The notes under the pieces are model-generated. The model worked only from the letters and a program-made list of their open reading frames with translations, was not told the origin of the DNA and ran no database searches. Below are positions 29,701-44,700 of a stretch of 64,000 nucleotides of DNA, piece after piece (positions within the stretch are counted from its first letter, which is position 1; every line of letters begins with the position of its first letter). The DNA is taken from positions 1,538,517-1,602,516 of the forward strand of contig NC_090956.1 in the NCBI RefSeq assembly GCF_040807025.1. The letters are read 5' to 3'. Source of the DNA: Struthio camelus. Taxonomy: Eukaryota; Chordata; Aves; Struthioniformes; Struthionidae. Both the position numbers and the translations under genes were made by a program.

Positions 29701-32700
29701 CTTTAGGAGGATGCTGAAAGGGGTATCCATATTCTGTCACAGCAAGCAGTGTTCACGACTACCAAACAAACCTTTTGGGAGGAGAAAACAAGTCATTCTT
29801 ATCTGGATGTATAACACTCTAAGAGAATTTGCAGCATTTGGGTGTTCATTAGAACAAAGCAATTTGCCACTTATGGAAGAGCCAACTGATTGTTTACTTC
29901 CTATTTTAAAACCAGTTACTTTGCACTTAGGGGAACTAACACAATGCATGATAATTTAGCTAGCGCTAAAATTACTTCTATATGTCAGAGCTGATCTCTA
30001 TTTATGTATAGATATGAAACTTGGGGAGAATTATTGCTCTCTTGAAAATTTATTGGAAGTGATTTTAGAGCTGTACTGAAAACTTGAATTTGTTCAGATT
30101 ATTTCTACAGATGAAAACTATATGGGTTTTTTTTCCTTTTAAAATATAAGCCATTCCAAAGGGCCTCTTTTTAATCATGGTGAGTCATCAAAATGCAGAT
30201 AAACTGCATTCCTTTGGTGCTGTGCATAGCAAGCTCAGTGCCATAAGCAGTTCTATCCCAGTGCTCGTATACTTGGAGACTTTCAGTTGTTTGCTTTTGG
30301 TGTGTTTCTTGAAATAAAATAGTCAGTTCCTTGCCTAGAATCTTGTAAAAGAACAGTTTATTACCGTATATCTGTCACATTCACGTTGCATGTAGTGAGT
30401 CATGTTTCAAATACACCGTGGTAAACTGAGCTCCTGTTTGTGCAGCAATATCTGCTATTTGTTTTTTCCTTCCTCATCCCTTTTGCATCCCATTAGTTTC
30501 TCCCTGAAGATATTGGACCATGTAGGAACCTTTTCCTTGCATCTAATAGCCAGAGAAGAAAACCTTATAGCAAACTTGAAATATGTAGGTTTGTGCCAAC
30601 GTAAGGAACCAGTCACATATATCTCAGCCTTCTACTTTGCAGTATTACAGTGAAAGAATATTAGAGTTTTTTCAGAATTTTCTCCCTGGATTAGTGTCTT
30701 AAATACCTACATGTTCCGTTCATCCCAGACTGCAGATGACAAGTATGAAACTGATTCTCTCTTGCTATGACAAAGAGCAGGGGCAGAATTTTCTCCCTCT
30801 TCCATTCTGTAGTCTGTGGGCATTGCGAGCTCCAACTGAATAATTGTGCCTCTGAGAACAGGCACTTTTGCTGAGAGTCTGAACTTTTTGTAAGCTGTAG
30901 AACTTGAAAAATATGCAAGCCAGGACCAAATGTGATATAGGAAGATTTTCTGCTGAGGCCAAGGAAATAACTTCTGTTTTTTGTTTCGTTTTTTCTTTTC
31001 CTTCCCGCCCCCCCCCCCCCCAACTAGATTGAGAGACGTCTTGACACAGTGAGATCCGTGTGCCATATTTCACAGAAGCGATTAATTGCATGTTTTCAGG
31101 GCCAACATGGTACAGATGCTGATAAGAGACATGTAAGTACTACTGCTGTTTGGCTTGTCTTCTGAGACTAGTCTGAATCATGTCTGGTCTTTTGCATACT
31201 GATCAGCTGCTATGCCTCGTATTATCCCAGAGAATAAAACTCTCTAGTCATCTCATATGTCAGTATTATTTTTGGTAAAATATTAGCTGTGATACACCAT
31301 CCAGCTCTAATAACTCGAGCTTGGAGTACCTCAGTACTATCAAGACACTTACTCATTTGTACAATGTGCTGAGTTCTTGCAGCTTTCATAACACCCGACT
31401 AAGAAGAGAAGATACTCTGGAGCTCTGATCAGACTTCTTACATTTAGAATTACCTTTGTGCACTGATGGTTAAAGTTAAGCCATCCGTTTCTATATGTGT
31501 GATTGATTTCTAACCCTTAGCTTTCTTTAGGAAAACTATACCCAAACCACTTTAAGAAATGTAAAACCAAAAATGACTAACATTCAAGCTTTTTCCTTTT
31601 AATGGAAAATAGTTCTTCTGAAAATATGGGGACAGAGAATGAACCTCTTCAGGGAGATAAATGACAAGCTACTTAAATTTCACGTGAAAGCTGTTTGGCT
31701 GTCTTTGACCAAAAGCAGTTTACGTTTTGAGCTGGTGGTTCCATCTAAGACTAAGCGAGAAGAAAGTGCTCTTAAAAGTATCTGAGAACAAGAGTCTTGA
31801 GAGCTACTGTTCAAGGAGGTGCACTTAAATAGGCTTGAAATTTTTTGTGAATTGGCATCTTCTTAAAGTCAAAGAATGAGTTGGATATGTATATAATAGA
31901 AACCATATGAAGAAGAGAAAATTTTAGAGGGGATGTATTTGGGAAGCTGAAGAGGATGAGTAGCACTAAGTAAAATGAGCACTATTCCTTCTGTTCCATA
32001 GAAAAAGCTTCCTCTAACAGCTCTTGCTCAAAATATGCAAGAAGGATCTGTCCAGCTAAGCGATGAAACTCTGCTGGGGTAAGTGTCTGGCTCTTTTTAT
32101 AAGTTGCAGTCTGCCATTTTATTGTCTGCAGAGCTATAGAGACTTTAGGTGCAAAAAGACAGTTTTCCTCCTAATGAAACTAATGTTTCTAGGTTCCTTC
32201 TCTAATCCATAGGGAGAAAAAGTGAGCAAGCATTTCTTCTTGAGTGATTCTGGACAAGTTTTAAGCTTGCTCTGAGTTACATTCCAGAGGATTCTGACTC
32301 TCTGCACTGTTTATGAAGAACCTGAGTTATCTATCGTAAAAGCTTTTGAAAATTACTTCTCTCCTGATAGATTAGTAAAATGCTTGTTATCTCAAGTTAA
32401 AATTAAAAATATAGTATAAATATGGCATTCTGCAGATTTGCATTAATGGCTTCTGGCTTAAGGTAATGCCAATTTCCGTGTCCTGGCAAAGCGCATGTTT
32501 GCAACTTGCATGAAAGCATTTGAAAGGAATTGACATCAATATGCTAAATCTGTAGAGCAAATGTGATTCCTTGTTGTTGATGGACATACTAAAGGAGACA
32601 GTGTAGAAAGTCCGAAAAACCTTTGTGTTCGATTTTGTGCACTGTTGCAGGAGTTCTGAATTTGGATAAATATTCTAAAGTAAATAAAGTTTATCTTTAG

Positions 32701-35700
32701 AACAAACTTAAAACAAAGCTCAGATCAAGAATTTGGAACCTGAGACTGTGTCTGTGATTGTTTAGCTTTGTAGCGCTAAGAGACCCTTTCACATTAAAGG
32801 GACTTAAGAGAAGACTAAATACTACGTTGGTCAATTTTCCTGCATCTGGTAAGATGGAAGAATGAGCTTTGAAATAAATTGTAACTTCCCCATTCTTGGG
32901 GCCAGTATAAGAAGAAGATTTAAAGCCACCAAAAATATTTAAATAGTTATCATCCATGTTTTAAGACAAAGGTTTAATAATGCTCCTCAGCTGTCCCAGA
33001 TTTGCCAATGACAGCATAGAGGCATCTTGGTTTTATGCCACCAAATAGTGCCTTGCTTTATACAACACGAAATTCCAAAAGGGTAGCAGAGGACGCAGGC
33101 CACAATTATTTTTGAATCTTTTTGAATCTTTCTTCTTTAGTCAGTAGTAACTCATGTTACAACAACTCCCTATAATTCTTAAAGGAAAATGCTAGATACC
33201 TGTGGTGAAGCAGAGAATAAACTGGCAATGGAACTCTCTCAGCATGAAGTACAAATCGAAAAAGAAATCTTAGATCCACTGAATCAACTAACAGAGGTAA
33301 GTCACTTCCCCCTGACTGAACAAATAAATTTGGATTTATGTATAAACTGAGCAAAAAGGTTTATCTCAATGTTAATTAAAAAAACAGTGTTAAGTAGTCA
33401 TGCGTTAGTGCTGAAAAGCGAGTCTGAAATCTACAAAATTTAGTAATTGCAGTACACAGTTTAAAAATAAGTATAAGCCTTGATTTCTGGTTTTAGTCAG
33501 AGATCCCTAACATTCAGAAGCAGAGGAAACAGCTTGCAAAGTTGGTGTTGGACTGGGATTCAGCAAGAGCAAGGTAAGAAGTAATTTTAATACTAGTTTG
33601 TTCTCTAACCACGTTAACTTCTTGTGAGCATCTCATGGTGTCTGATCTGATGCTGGTATTTGCTTCTGAAGTGCTGCTGTACATCTGTTAATACTTACAA
33701 AAAAAGACACTTATATTTGAGTTATTCAGAAAAAGGACTCATGACTTCTTGATTCCACTTGGATCCAGATCTTGGAGCTCTTTCATACCTACATATATTT
33801 GGAAAAATGCTGAAGATTCATCTTTTTTTAGTTCACTTACGTTGTCAGCTTAAGTAAAAATTTGCATCTGGAAAAGCATTATGCTGCCCAGAGTTGGGAA
33901 GTAGCCCTCTGGGTTTTGTTTATCAAGGCTACCCAACTTCTTTGCAACTGCTTAACATAGGCTTCTTCATGCTTCCTTTAGGTTCATGGAGTCAGGATGC
34001 CATTAAACTTTGAAATAAATCAAGATTGAAATTATTTCCTGCTTTGACATACTGTGGATATAAAACTGGACTTAAACTGTGGTGGCAAATTATATAGTAT
34101 TTGCTGGGGTTGGTAGTCCTAAAATATCGTAACGCCCATGTTGTAGGTGGTAGAGGCTGCAGGATTTCTTGTGGATTTTTATAGTAGTTTGATTATTTGT
34201 GGATTATGCTGGCTATATCATAAATGGCATAGTTTGAACACCTTAGGAAGTTCCATTGGAGAAAATCTCTGAAACTGTTGCCTTTGTTTCTTACCAAAAG
34301 AAACCAGTTTTAGAAGGGACCCATAAATTCAGTGCCTTCTGTAATAATAGGTTTCACTGAATGACTGAAGCCTTTCTTCCACAGGTATAACCAAGCTCAC
34401 AAGACTTCAGGAACAAATTTTCAAGTGCATCCTTCAAAAATAGAATCTCTTAAGGAAGAGATGGATGAAGCTGGAAATAAAGTAGAACAATGCAAGGTAG
34501 GAGATGAGTCCTCTCCTTTACGTTGCCTCTCACTAGCAACTGTAGCAATCATAATATGGCTGCTTCTGTAAACCTTGATGGTGGAACTGGCTATCTGATT
34601 ACTGTACTTGCAAACAAAGTGACTGGACAAACATACATTAACAAAATGTATGCCTTAAAGGTATAGTTAGTGCTAGCTGAACTTTGTCTGAATTGCTTTA
34701 ACTTAATGAGAAACTTTGTTTTTGAAGATGGGCGTTTACATTATTTGCTGTTTTAGACTGAAACGATTAAGAGAGAGAGAACTGTCTTAGCCTTGACTCA
34801 GATGGTCAGGGCATCCATGTACGTCAGGCCACTGAGTAGCCATAAAGTGAGAGCTCTCTGGATGAATTTCAAGCTCCTGATGTACAAGGAACACTTTGAG
34901 TATTATAGCTTGGAGCAGTTCCTTTGCCGCTTCACTTCTCAATTGTCAAACACTACATTTTGCTGCAGTTGTGCTGAGCCCCAAAAACCTTTCAGTAGCA
35001 TTTGTCTTTGCATAAAAGGATTGACTCTAAATAATGCATTGCTATACAATTCAACTGCTAACTTTATTGGGCAACTTATTTGATATATAAAACGAAGTTA
35101 AGCAAAATTCATTCAAAATGCCTGAAAGAAAACAAATGACACTGTTTGAATAGTTAGCAACATCCTTTTAAAAATGAATTGCACTCTATTGTCTAGATGA
35201 TGTACCTTGACTGTAATTTCACAGTGCACACTTTCCCTGCAAGTAGTAGAAAATAGATTCTATGTTAGACATAGACACCTAAATAGACTAGGTGTTCTTA
35301 GACAGCCTTTTCTGCTTTCAGCCCTACCATGAATGAAAAGCTGCCGCTAGTCCATCCCATAAGCTTATTTGGAGTCTACCACTGAGTGTGTATAGCAGAG
35401 TGGGTGGATTATTGGCTTTCTGTGCTGCCTGAGTCAATAGTTCAAACTTACTGCAAGCAAAATAAATGTGCTTGGTTTTCTCTTTGTATGTAAGTTGTAA
35501 GTTTGATTTACTGTTTTGCATTTCCCCCCTCTTTTTTTTTCTTTCTTCAAAGGATCAACTAGCAGCAGACATGTATAACTTTGTGTCCAAAGAAGGGGAA
35601 TATGCTAAATTCTTTGTTATGGTGAGTATTGTTTTTTGATATCACTTTGATTACAGCACTTATGTGTGTAGACACTCTATTCTCAAAGATTGCATTTCAT

Positions 35701-38700
35701 GTACTAAACCTTCTAGTATTGTATTATATGCTCATCAGAAGCTAATGCTGTTTTTTTTTTTGAAATGTGGCTTCTGTTCTCAGTTATTAGAAGCACAAGC
35801 AGATTACCATAGAAAAGCATTAGCAGTCTTAGAAAAGGTCCTCCCTGAAATTCAAGCCCATCAAGGTAAAGTAACCTGTGCTCTGGCTGATGCTTCTCCT
35901 TGCCTGTGCCACCTATGCACAATATTCTCCTCTTTTATCTCAATTCTTTTGCATGCAGACTTATTAAATAAGGCCATTTTGATCTACTTAACAATTTTAC
36001 ATTCACAAGCATAATTCCATCTTTGCTGTGTTCTCTGGAGTTCTCCAGTCATATTTTAACACACTAATAAAATATTAAGGATCTGTCTGATACCCAAGTG
36101 GGTAAAGGAAGGATTTTTGGTTTTGTTGCACTCGTGTTCTTTCTTTCCTTGATATCATGTGACCTGTTGCTAATTCATTCCTTTCTCTTCTGGCCAATGA
36201 AAATTTCATTGTGAATTAGGAATTGTAAGGTCTTTGTTTCTTAGATGTTTACTAGGGGATAATCAGAAAAACTCCTCAGATTCTGTGGAGCTGACTTCTT
36301 TCCTGCCTCTGTGCCATCCCTTTTTCCCCATATGCATATTGCACTGCAGCTGGCTAATTGAGTGTTCAGATTGCTGTGTCTAAATATCAGTTAAGCAAAG
36401 AAGTGAATGAGACAGCTTCATTTCCTCTCTACGCTACTAAGCTCTTCATTGTCAACATAAATTTAGGTGTATCAGCTTTTTGGTATGAAGATGCACTGTG
36501 TGCTGTTGAGTATGCTATCCTACATAGTGACTGTACTGTCTCTTAATCTGCTATTTGCTGTGAACAAGAAGTTTGAATAAAGTCTGAGGAAAGTATATTC
36601 TGAGCTGAGCAAGACTCTAAAGTATCTTGAATTGTGGACCACATGCTAGTTGTAAAAACGGAACCACTAAACTGGAGATACCAAGAAATATGAGAGTATT
36701 GATGAAAGATAGTATTGAATCTCTCTACTGTATAGGTCTGATGGGAGTCAAGCTAATGCAAACAAATAATGCTTACCCAGCGTCAGAGGTGCTTTGTGAC
36801 TATCTGGTAGGTTCTCTATTTACAGGATATAGAGCTGACTGTTTTAGATTCTTTATTTTTTACCTACTCTGTAAAAAAAACTTTGCATATGGTGAGTGCT
36901 TCAGAAGAAGTTATCATTTCTAAAAGGCATGCTAGGAGGCAGCTAGGAGGAGTCCAAGATCTAAGAATAGGATGTGACTTAGTTATGTTTCTAGCTGTAA
37001 TATAAATTACTTTGTGAACAAATTACTACGCTCTCTCTTCCTAATGTTTACTGTAACTTGCAAAACTGGGGAAAGTAACGTGTGCTCCTCATGATGTGTT
37101 ATTGAATGAGAGGTGCTAAAGCTATATGAGGGATAAAGTTGGTGTGTTTCTATAAACACAAAGAACAAATTAAATCCTTTGCAGAAACATTGAGTCTTCA
37201 GAGGAGTCTTACAAAGTCTTTGACTGTCTTAATCTTTTTCCCCTATGAAAGAAATAATGGATCTGAACTAAAAATTAATAACCTTTTTACGTCTGCATTT
37301 TTCAGTTAAAATAAAGGCCAAATGTGAGGGGAAAATAACTCATAAGTAACAAGGGATGTACATAGAGGAAACACTTGTGCCAATTTTGACTTTCAGAGCT
37401 AAGCGACAATCGAGAAATTAAGTGAATATGAAAATTCATGAAATTGTTACAGTGATGGGCTGTTAACATAGCATTTCTAACGTAAGGCATTGGGATTCTT
37501 TAAATCAGCAGTCAATTTTCTGTTAACTTAAGAGTTCAGTATGTATCTGTGCTGAATACAGTTAAAACTTTTAAGAAGAGCCCAGGTCATGCAATCTGGG
37601 CAAAATTTTCTCAAAGGTTATTGCGAAGCTAAGCCTTCTGGAGCCTTGACTAATAGGGATTAGTGTAATTTACAAGTGTGTGACATTATTGTTGAGTCCT
37701 AGTGGGACATGCACCTTTCAGCTATACAAAGGACATGTATGTGGTGTGCCATCCAGAAAGATGCAGAAGTACTTTTACTTGAGAATGCCTTCAGGCCAAT
37801 TTTTCTCTTTGCTCATTATATGAGGGATTTTACCAATCGGGGCTCTAAAACTTTTATTGCATTCTTAAAATTCCTTTGCTGTACTGGAGGCTTTCTTCTT
37901 TTCTTATGTGGAACATAATTCAAGTTATTCTGTTAAATATATTGCTCAGTGTTTTGATACTCTCCAACTAGACAAATGGACTGAAAAACCAGCGTTTGGA
38001 ACGCCTTTAGAAGAGCATCTCAAACGCAGTGGTCGTGAAATTGCAGTCCCTATTGAAGCCTGTGTAATGATGCTTTTGGAAACAGGAATGAAAGAGGAGG
38101 TAGGCCATACCATTTCATGCCCTATGAACGAATGGGAAAAAGTAGCTCAGTGAAACTAACAGACTGGTGTCTGTATTTACCTCTGTATGCTTTAACAAAA
38201 TGCTTAAGGATTTTTTTTTTTTGTTAGTATAAATCATAAATCTCTTAGAAAAGCCTTGGACACTATTTGAAATATCTTTGAAATATCTTTGAGATGTAAT
38301 ACAACTAGAATGAAAAATCAAGAAAGGGCCAGAGGCGAGAGGGGACTAAGGCATCATCAGATAGCTGTAACACATTAAGAGCTAACGTGGTCATAACCAT
38401 ATATGATGATTTTACTGAAATTGAAACTGCTCTGAAAAGAGACTGATATAACTTTTACTATTTCATGCTTGTAGTAACATGGTGGTACCAGTCAAATGCA
38501 TCTGATCCTTATTATGCAGGGTTTATTCAGAATTGCTGCTGGAGCCTCCAAATTAAAAAAACTGAAAGCTGCCTTGGACTGTTCAGCTTCCCAGCTTGAT
38601 GAATTTTATTCAGATCCCCATGCTGTTGCAGGTATTGTGAATGTTCTGAATCAAAACCTGGTATAAATTGATATAACGGAAGTTTATTCTGTTCATTTAC

Positions 38701-41700
38701 CTGCCGCAGTATAAGATATTGTTCTCTGTGCAGAGTGAAACTTATGAGTGAAAGTAAATTGAAGCTCGCTCCATTGCGTAACTTAACACAGATCAAGCAT
38801 AGAGCATACATACGAATCACACTTGATGTATTTATCTCTGTAGGTCAGAGCCGTGTTTAAAATTCAAGTGATCATAGTAATTCCAGTATCATATTTCTTC
38901 TCATGACAGGAGTGTTTACACAATCAAGGGGGATTAGAGCCAAATGTAGCTTTAATAATGTGGCTGTCCTGAAAAGGGATGAGTTGAAGTTCTATAATAT
39001 AGGTTTCTGTCAAACTACAGTACTTACCAGAAGACTTCTTGTGTTAAGTGCTGAGTAGATACACTGTAGAAATGCCAGGTCTTCCTACTGTTTCACTGGC
39101 ATTTAGGTGCTGTTGCACAGATAAAATTACACATCTGAGGCCAAAGTTTTAAATGAAGTTTGAAAGCATTGGCTAAGAAGTTTGCCTTTGTCTGGTCTAC
39201 GTTGCAGGTGCCTTGAAATCCTATTTGCGAGAGTTGCCAGAACCTTTAATGACGTACAGTTTATATGATGAATGGACGCAAGCTGCAAAGTAAGTGTACT
39301 AAAAATGGATGTACAGAAAACATTGCACACATGTTAATCAAATTTCCTTATCATATATGAATTCAAAAGAAAAGTCCAAACTCCCACAGTTGACTTTTCT
39401 GATCTGACTACTAAATATTTTGTGTATCGTATTTTTTTAAATTGTGTTGTAACTTAACAGTAATTATATTAAAACATGTTCGTGAAACACCTTGCTTGTA
39501 ATAACACACTTAAACACAAGGGCTACCTCAGGCTACTGGGCACAAAGTATTGGGGCTGTCAGCAGCTGTTTTTGTTAATTTGCGAATTTGAAAAGCAGGT
39601 TATTGAATAACTTTCCATTTAGGCCTAAAATGAACTGTTTTGCATTAACTAATTCAGTCTTTGTTCGTGGAAGAAACAGTCATTTTCTGATCTGAAAGTA
39701 TGATGTAATGGAAATATCTTTTCTTTGCAGTATTCAGGACCAGGATAAGAAGCTACAAGAATTGTGGAAAATTTGTAACAGATTGCCTAAGCATTATCAT
39801 GCTAATTTCAGGTATGAATGAGCAGGTACTGACTTCTAGCACAGCAGCGTTAATGCTAGAGTATCACCTGTCTCAGAGCTGATGACCCAAAACTCTAATC
39901 CAGTTTTTTCTTGGCTGCGTTCCATTCAGACATTCTGTTTTATCTATCGAGTAGCTGGCATGCTTTGGTGTGGTGATACATGTGTATATATATTTTGTTT
40001 TCAGTTAGGTTAATTCATTACTGACTGTAATGAAGTGGTGATGCTTGGAACTCTTCCACTTAAATGTGGAAGAGTGTTGGCAGCAGTTTGACTTTTCACC
40101 TGCTATGCTCTCATTTTCTAGACTTAGAAATACCACCTGGACGCATCTTACGTATTTTATTTTTCCTTTTGGCTTTACCTTTTGGGAATGAAATAGAATA
40201 AAACTCTGACTCCTAAAAGTGTGGAAATTCTGTTACATGATATTAAAATAGCTGTTGAGGCATTCGCTATCTAAATATCTTTTTCTGAAAGCATAGTACT
40301 TTTGGAGGTCACTTTTTTTTAAGGTGGGAGATGTTTTCCTTTCTACCAAACTCAACTTCTGTGCTTCATGAGTTAGAAGCAGAGTAGCCAACTACCGAGC
40401 AAAAAATCTGATAATCTTATTTCTGTCTTTTGGGGCGTTGTCTTTAGGAGTTTTTGAAGTTTGACTTAAGTTGTTTTCACCCAGAAATGCTCCACGTTTG
40501 TAATGTTCTCTCAAATGAACAACAGAACTACTATTTGCTATAAAAGCTAATTATGTCCTAATATCACTGGTGTACTAGCATACGTTGTTGTGTGGGAAGA
40601 GTTCCTGCTGCTATAGTTCAATGATTTCCTTCCTTTTTGTAGGTATTTAATCAAATTTTTAGCAAAGCTTGCGCAAAACAGTGATATTAACAAAATGACA
40701 CCCAGCAATGTTGCAATAGTCCTGGGCCCCAACTTGTTATGGGCAAAGAATGAAGGGTAAGTTGTTTTAGAAATGCTTCAAAACAAAACTTCTTTGAAGG
40801 TGTAGAGTTTCTCATCAAATTGTTCTAAAACATGCAGACTATTCACAGCAGAGTATTTGCATTTAAAAAAAATATTTTAAACGTGTTTTCTCAAACTGTG
40901 CATCCAGATCATCTTTAGATATGCTTCTTTTTAATGCTGTAAACTTTATTAGAATATTCTAAATTTCATCAAAGTGCGAAGTTGCTTTTTATGTGGTACT
41001 TGAGTCTGGATGCATCATGCTTAGCAGAATTTGCCATTTAAGCAAGATGAAAACTTCTTATTTTTCCTTACTCTGGAGTTCTAATAAAAACTGTTTTATG
41101 AATTTCTGCCACAGATCCCTTGCTGAAATGGCAGCTGCAACTTCAGTCCATGTGGTAGCAATTATTGAGCCAATTATTCAGCATGCAGACTGGTTCTTCC
41201 CTGGAGGTAAATTCCTGTAGTGTAAGGAATTTTTGTATATGTGATAGCCCTATGCAGGTAAAACTTCAGTAGTGGTTTTTTTTTTTTTTTTTTTTGCACT
41301 GAGGCACCATTTTGTAGGTGCGTGTCTTATGATACATTTTGTCTTTTTTCCAGATCAAGATTTTAATGTGTCTGGGGCATTTGTTGCAATTCCTGCTGTT
41401 AATTCAAATCACTTGTCACACACTGGGAATGAATATGAATCTGGGACACTGGAACGGAAGAGGCCTGTTAGTATGGCTGTAATGGAAGGAGATTTGTTGA
41501 AGAAGGAAAGGTATGCTTCGTTCTTAGATCAGTTTTCAAACTGTAGCCCACTCCTGAGAGCTGGACTGCTAAGGAGGTGGTAATTGGACACACTTGTATT
41601 GGTCTCAGGAGAATTTTATATAAATACTGTAGATAACAATAGTGATTTATTTCCCCTCATGTTGTTGCAGCCTGAGGAAGGTTCAAAGGTAACGTACTGG

Positions 41701-44700
41701 TATTTCCTTCCAGTTATACTCGATGCATGACAAAAACTAAGCAGATAATTGCTGCTTCCAGTTACCATCTTCCTGTTACAGATCTGGGGGTATGAAATCC
41801 AGAGACAGAAGTGTATATAGTAACATCTATGAGTATCTAACTTCTGATGTGCCATGGCTTCTTTCCAAAGCCCATAAGCTGAGGTGGTGTTACCTGGTGC
41901 CTTCATGATAAGACTTCTGATTTGATGATGGTACAGTATACCACAGCAGATAGTAGAATGCTTTTAAAAAAAAGTGCCGTATAACATGTAGTGTAACGCT
42001 CATTTATTATCACTCATATCATGAATATTCAAGTAATGTGCTGTTTTGTTTTTATCCATTTATGCAAATATTAAATTGTTACCTAAATGTTAACTATGGC
42101 TAGACACATGCAAATTTATGAGCACTGACAGAAGGAAGAGAAGAAAATCAATTCAAGGTTCGCTGTCTTTAATGCAACAGGGATAAAATTTGCTTTTAGA
42201 ATTAATGTGTTGTGGACATTCTGAAATTCATTAGAATTTCGATCTGTTTATCCATAGTTAAATGGGGGTACTTTTCTTTTTTCTGCTTTAAACAATGCAA
42301 ACCATAGAAGTGTACATCCGGCAGCCTTATTTGATAGTCTGTCTTGAAGTCTGTAAAGGGACCTAGATGTTGTGTGTAATAAAAACAAAATTCATTTGGC
42401 AAAACATTCAAAGAGATACTCTGGTACCTAAGGAAATATATGTATTAACATTTAAAATTACTGAGTTGTTTGACCTCATTGTCATCAATGTCCGTCTTCA
42501 AATGTAATTGAATAGTTTGTCCCACTTATGTTTAGCTTACCCCTCTGTGTGGATAGGCCAAGAATCGTTGCATGTCTTAACACTTATGGTATTATATGCA
42601 GAAAGCTGATGCTTTCCTTGTTGCTGCTTTGCATGCTAAGCAACAGGGGTTGCACTTGTCTTTGTGGATTGCAATATCCAATTGTCCTGGTGCTTTAGTT
42701 ATCTGGAGCTGGCTTGCATGGTGTGTTTACTCTTTCTTCTTTCTGTAGCTTTGGTGTCAAGGTTATGGACTCCCAAGCGAATCCTCGGAGATGTGGCACT
42801 ATAAATAGAAAGCACACATCCCCAGCTTTCCAGCCACCCCTTCCACCCACGGAGGCTGGCATGCTGGCTCAGTCTGGAGTGGAGCAGCACTCACAAGCTT
42901 CTGTGGCTGAAACAAGCCCAGTGGGTGCTGGCTTTGCTCTCTCTGCTGGCACAGCAGAACAGTTACAAAGTCAAGGAAATGAGGATATCAGGTAAGAGGT
43001 ATGGCCCCTGCTGTCAGTGGCTTAGCAGGCTGCTTCAGCAACAAACTGATATGTCAAACGTACCTGCTTCATAAGGCACCTCTTCTAATTAGAATATATG
43101 TTGCCACATGTAAAGTAGCTTCAGATATGGGCAAAAAGCACTATGCAAGAGATCTCTAGTCACAGGTATTTACAACCTTAATTTGAATATCTGTTGTGGA
43201 ATTGATCTTCTAAAATAAGAGAATACTTGGGGGGGGGGGGGGAAAAAAGAGAATACTTGGAAAAAAGCTATCATGAAAAATACTAAAAAACTGCCCTTCT
43301 GTTATCCATATTGATTGTTGCGAGTTATACTCTAGAGGTGTCCACACAATATGACTGTCAGTTTCCTGCTGAAAGAACAAGAACTACCAGTGGCAATTCT
43401 AGAAACCTGTTGGTGCTTGTTTGGTTTTTGTACGTTATCTGGATTTATGTTGTCTTTGTCTGTAGCAAGTGTTAGTGATGACCAGACTTGCTTGCTAGCA
43501 AGCTGGAAGTCAGTTGATCAATTTCAAAATTAGTTTCTTTAGCATAAGCACGTATTCAGGGGTTTTTTTTTGCTACTTCATATTGAAATGCTGTGCAGTC
43601 ATATCCCAAGTATTAGTATACATGGACTCCAAGAGTAGTTGCTGTAGATTTGCATCTTCTCTTCAATAACATGAAAGCAGCACTTTGCTTTCAATAGTGA
43701 TGTGGTCTGAGAGAGATGACAGACCACATGTAAATGCCTGTAGTGCTCTTCAAATATCAGTCTCATAAACGTTAGTACAGTAAAAGATCGCCATGGAGTT
43801 CTACAAAGCATTGACTCTCCTGCATATAAGTTTGTTCTTGGAAGACATTTTTGCAAATATGTTCATGACAAAAGCCCTCAGATTTCTAACTTTGAAAATA
43901 CTTACCACGTTAGAGATGTTAACAGTTCAAGGGAATGCAAGAGTAGTGTAACTTTTCTGGCTTACCTAAACTTGTTTAAAGTGTATATTAAAACTTTTTA
44001 TTTTGTAAATACAGATGATTATTTAAGGGAGCTGGGGTTTTCTGGAGCTACAACTCCTCATTCAGATATCTCCTGTAGACTAACATTTCTTCCACAGGTG
44101 TCTTCTATGGTATAAGTTTCTAAAATAAAACTTTGAAAGTAGTGTCTAAAAGCTGCATTTAAAATCTGCACAAACTCTGCCTTCAAGTGATTAAAATTTA
44201 ATAACAGCGTCTGGAGAAATTAGTATTGCCATGTACCAGTAAAAGTAATTGAAAGGTGTTATCTGTCTTGAGATGAGTAAAATACTGCAACAGGCTCTAA
44301 GGACAGAAATGAATGAAGACTGCAACTGCATAGGAAGTAAGAGGAGGGGGCACTGCCCAGTACCAACTCAGTTGGCTCATATTTGAGTGCTTTATTTCCC
44401 TAAGTCCTGTTGTCTTCATGGCCAAAGGTCAGGAAGAACCTGACTTGAACTGACCTGCCTCTCAGAGGTTATACTGTGATAGCTCCCTCAGAGACAAAAA
44501 GCTTCTTAGACTGCCTTGATCCACTGCAGCAAGGTAAAAGCTAAATTTCGGGTAGAGTGGGGGGAAGACGTCAGGCAGTCAAACAAATAAAAAGAACCAT
44601 TGCTGTCTCCACACTCTGCTGTTGTGGTCTTTGGAGCCATTGGAAGCCCTCAGAAAGCTCCAAGGTCTTAAGCAGTGAGGACTGCATCTGCCTTGCCTAT

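Larger units (their letters stand above)
31133..37971 (+). other. ARHGAP17 introns 3-9
   Basis: The spaces between exons 3 and 10 range from 162 to about 2100 bases (the longest is 35866-37971). They contain ordinary AT-rich intronic sequence with T runs before acceptors; I recognise no gene, RNA or mobile element in them. Confidence 0.7.
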
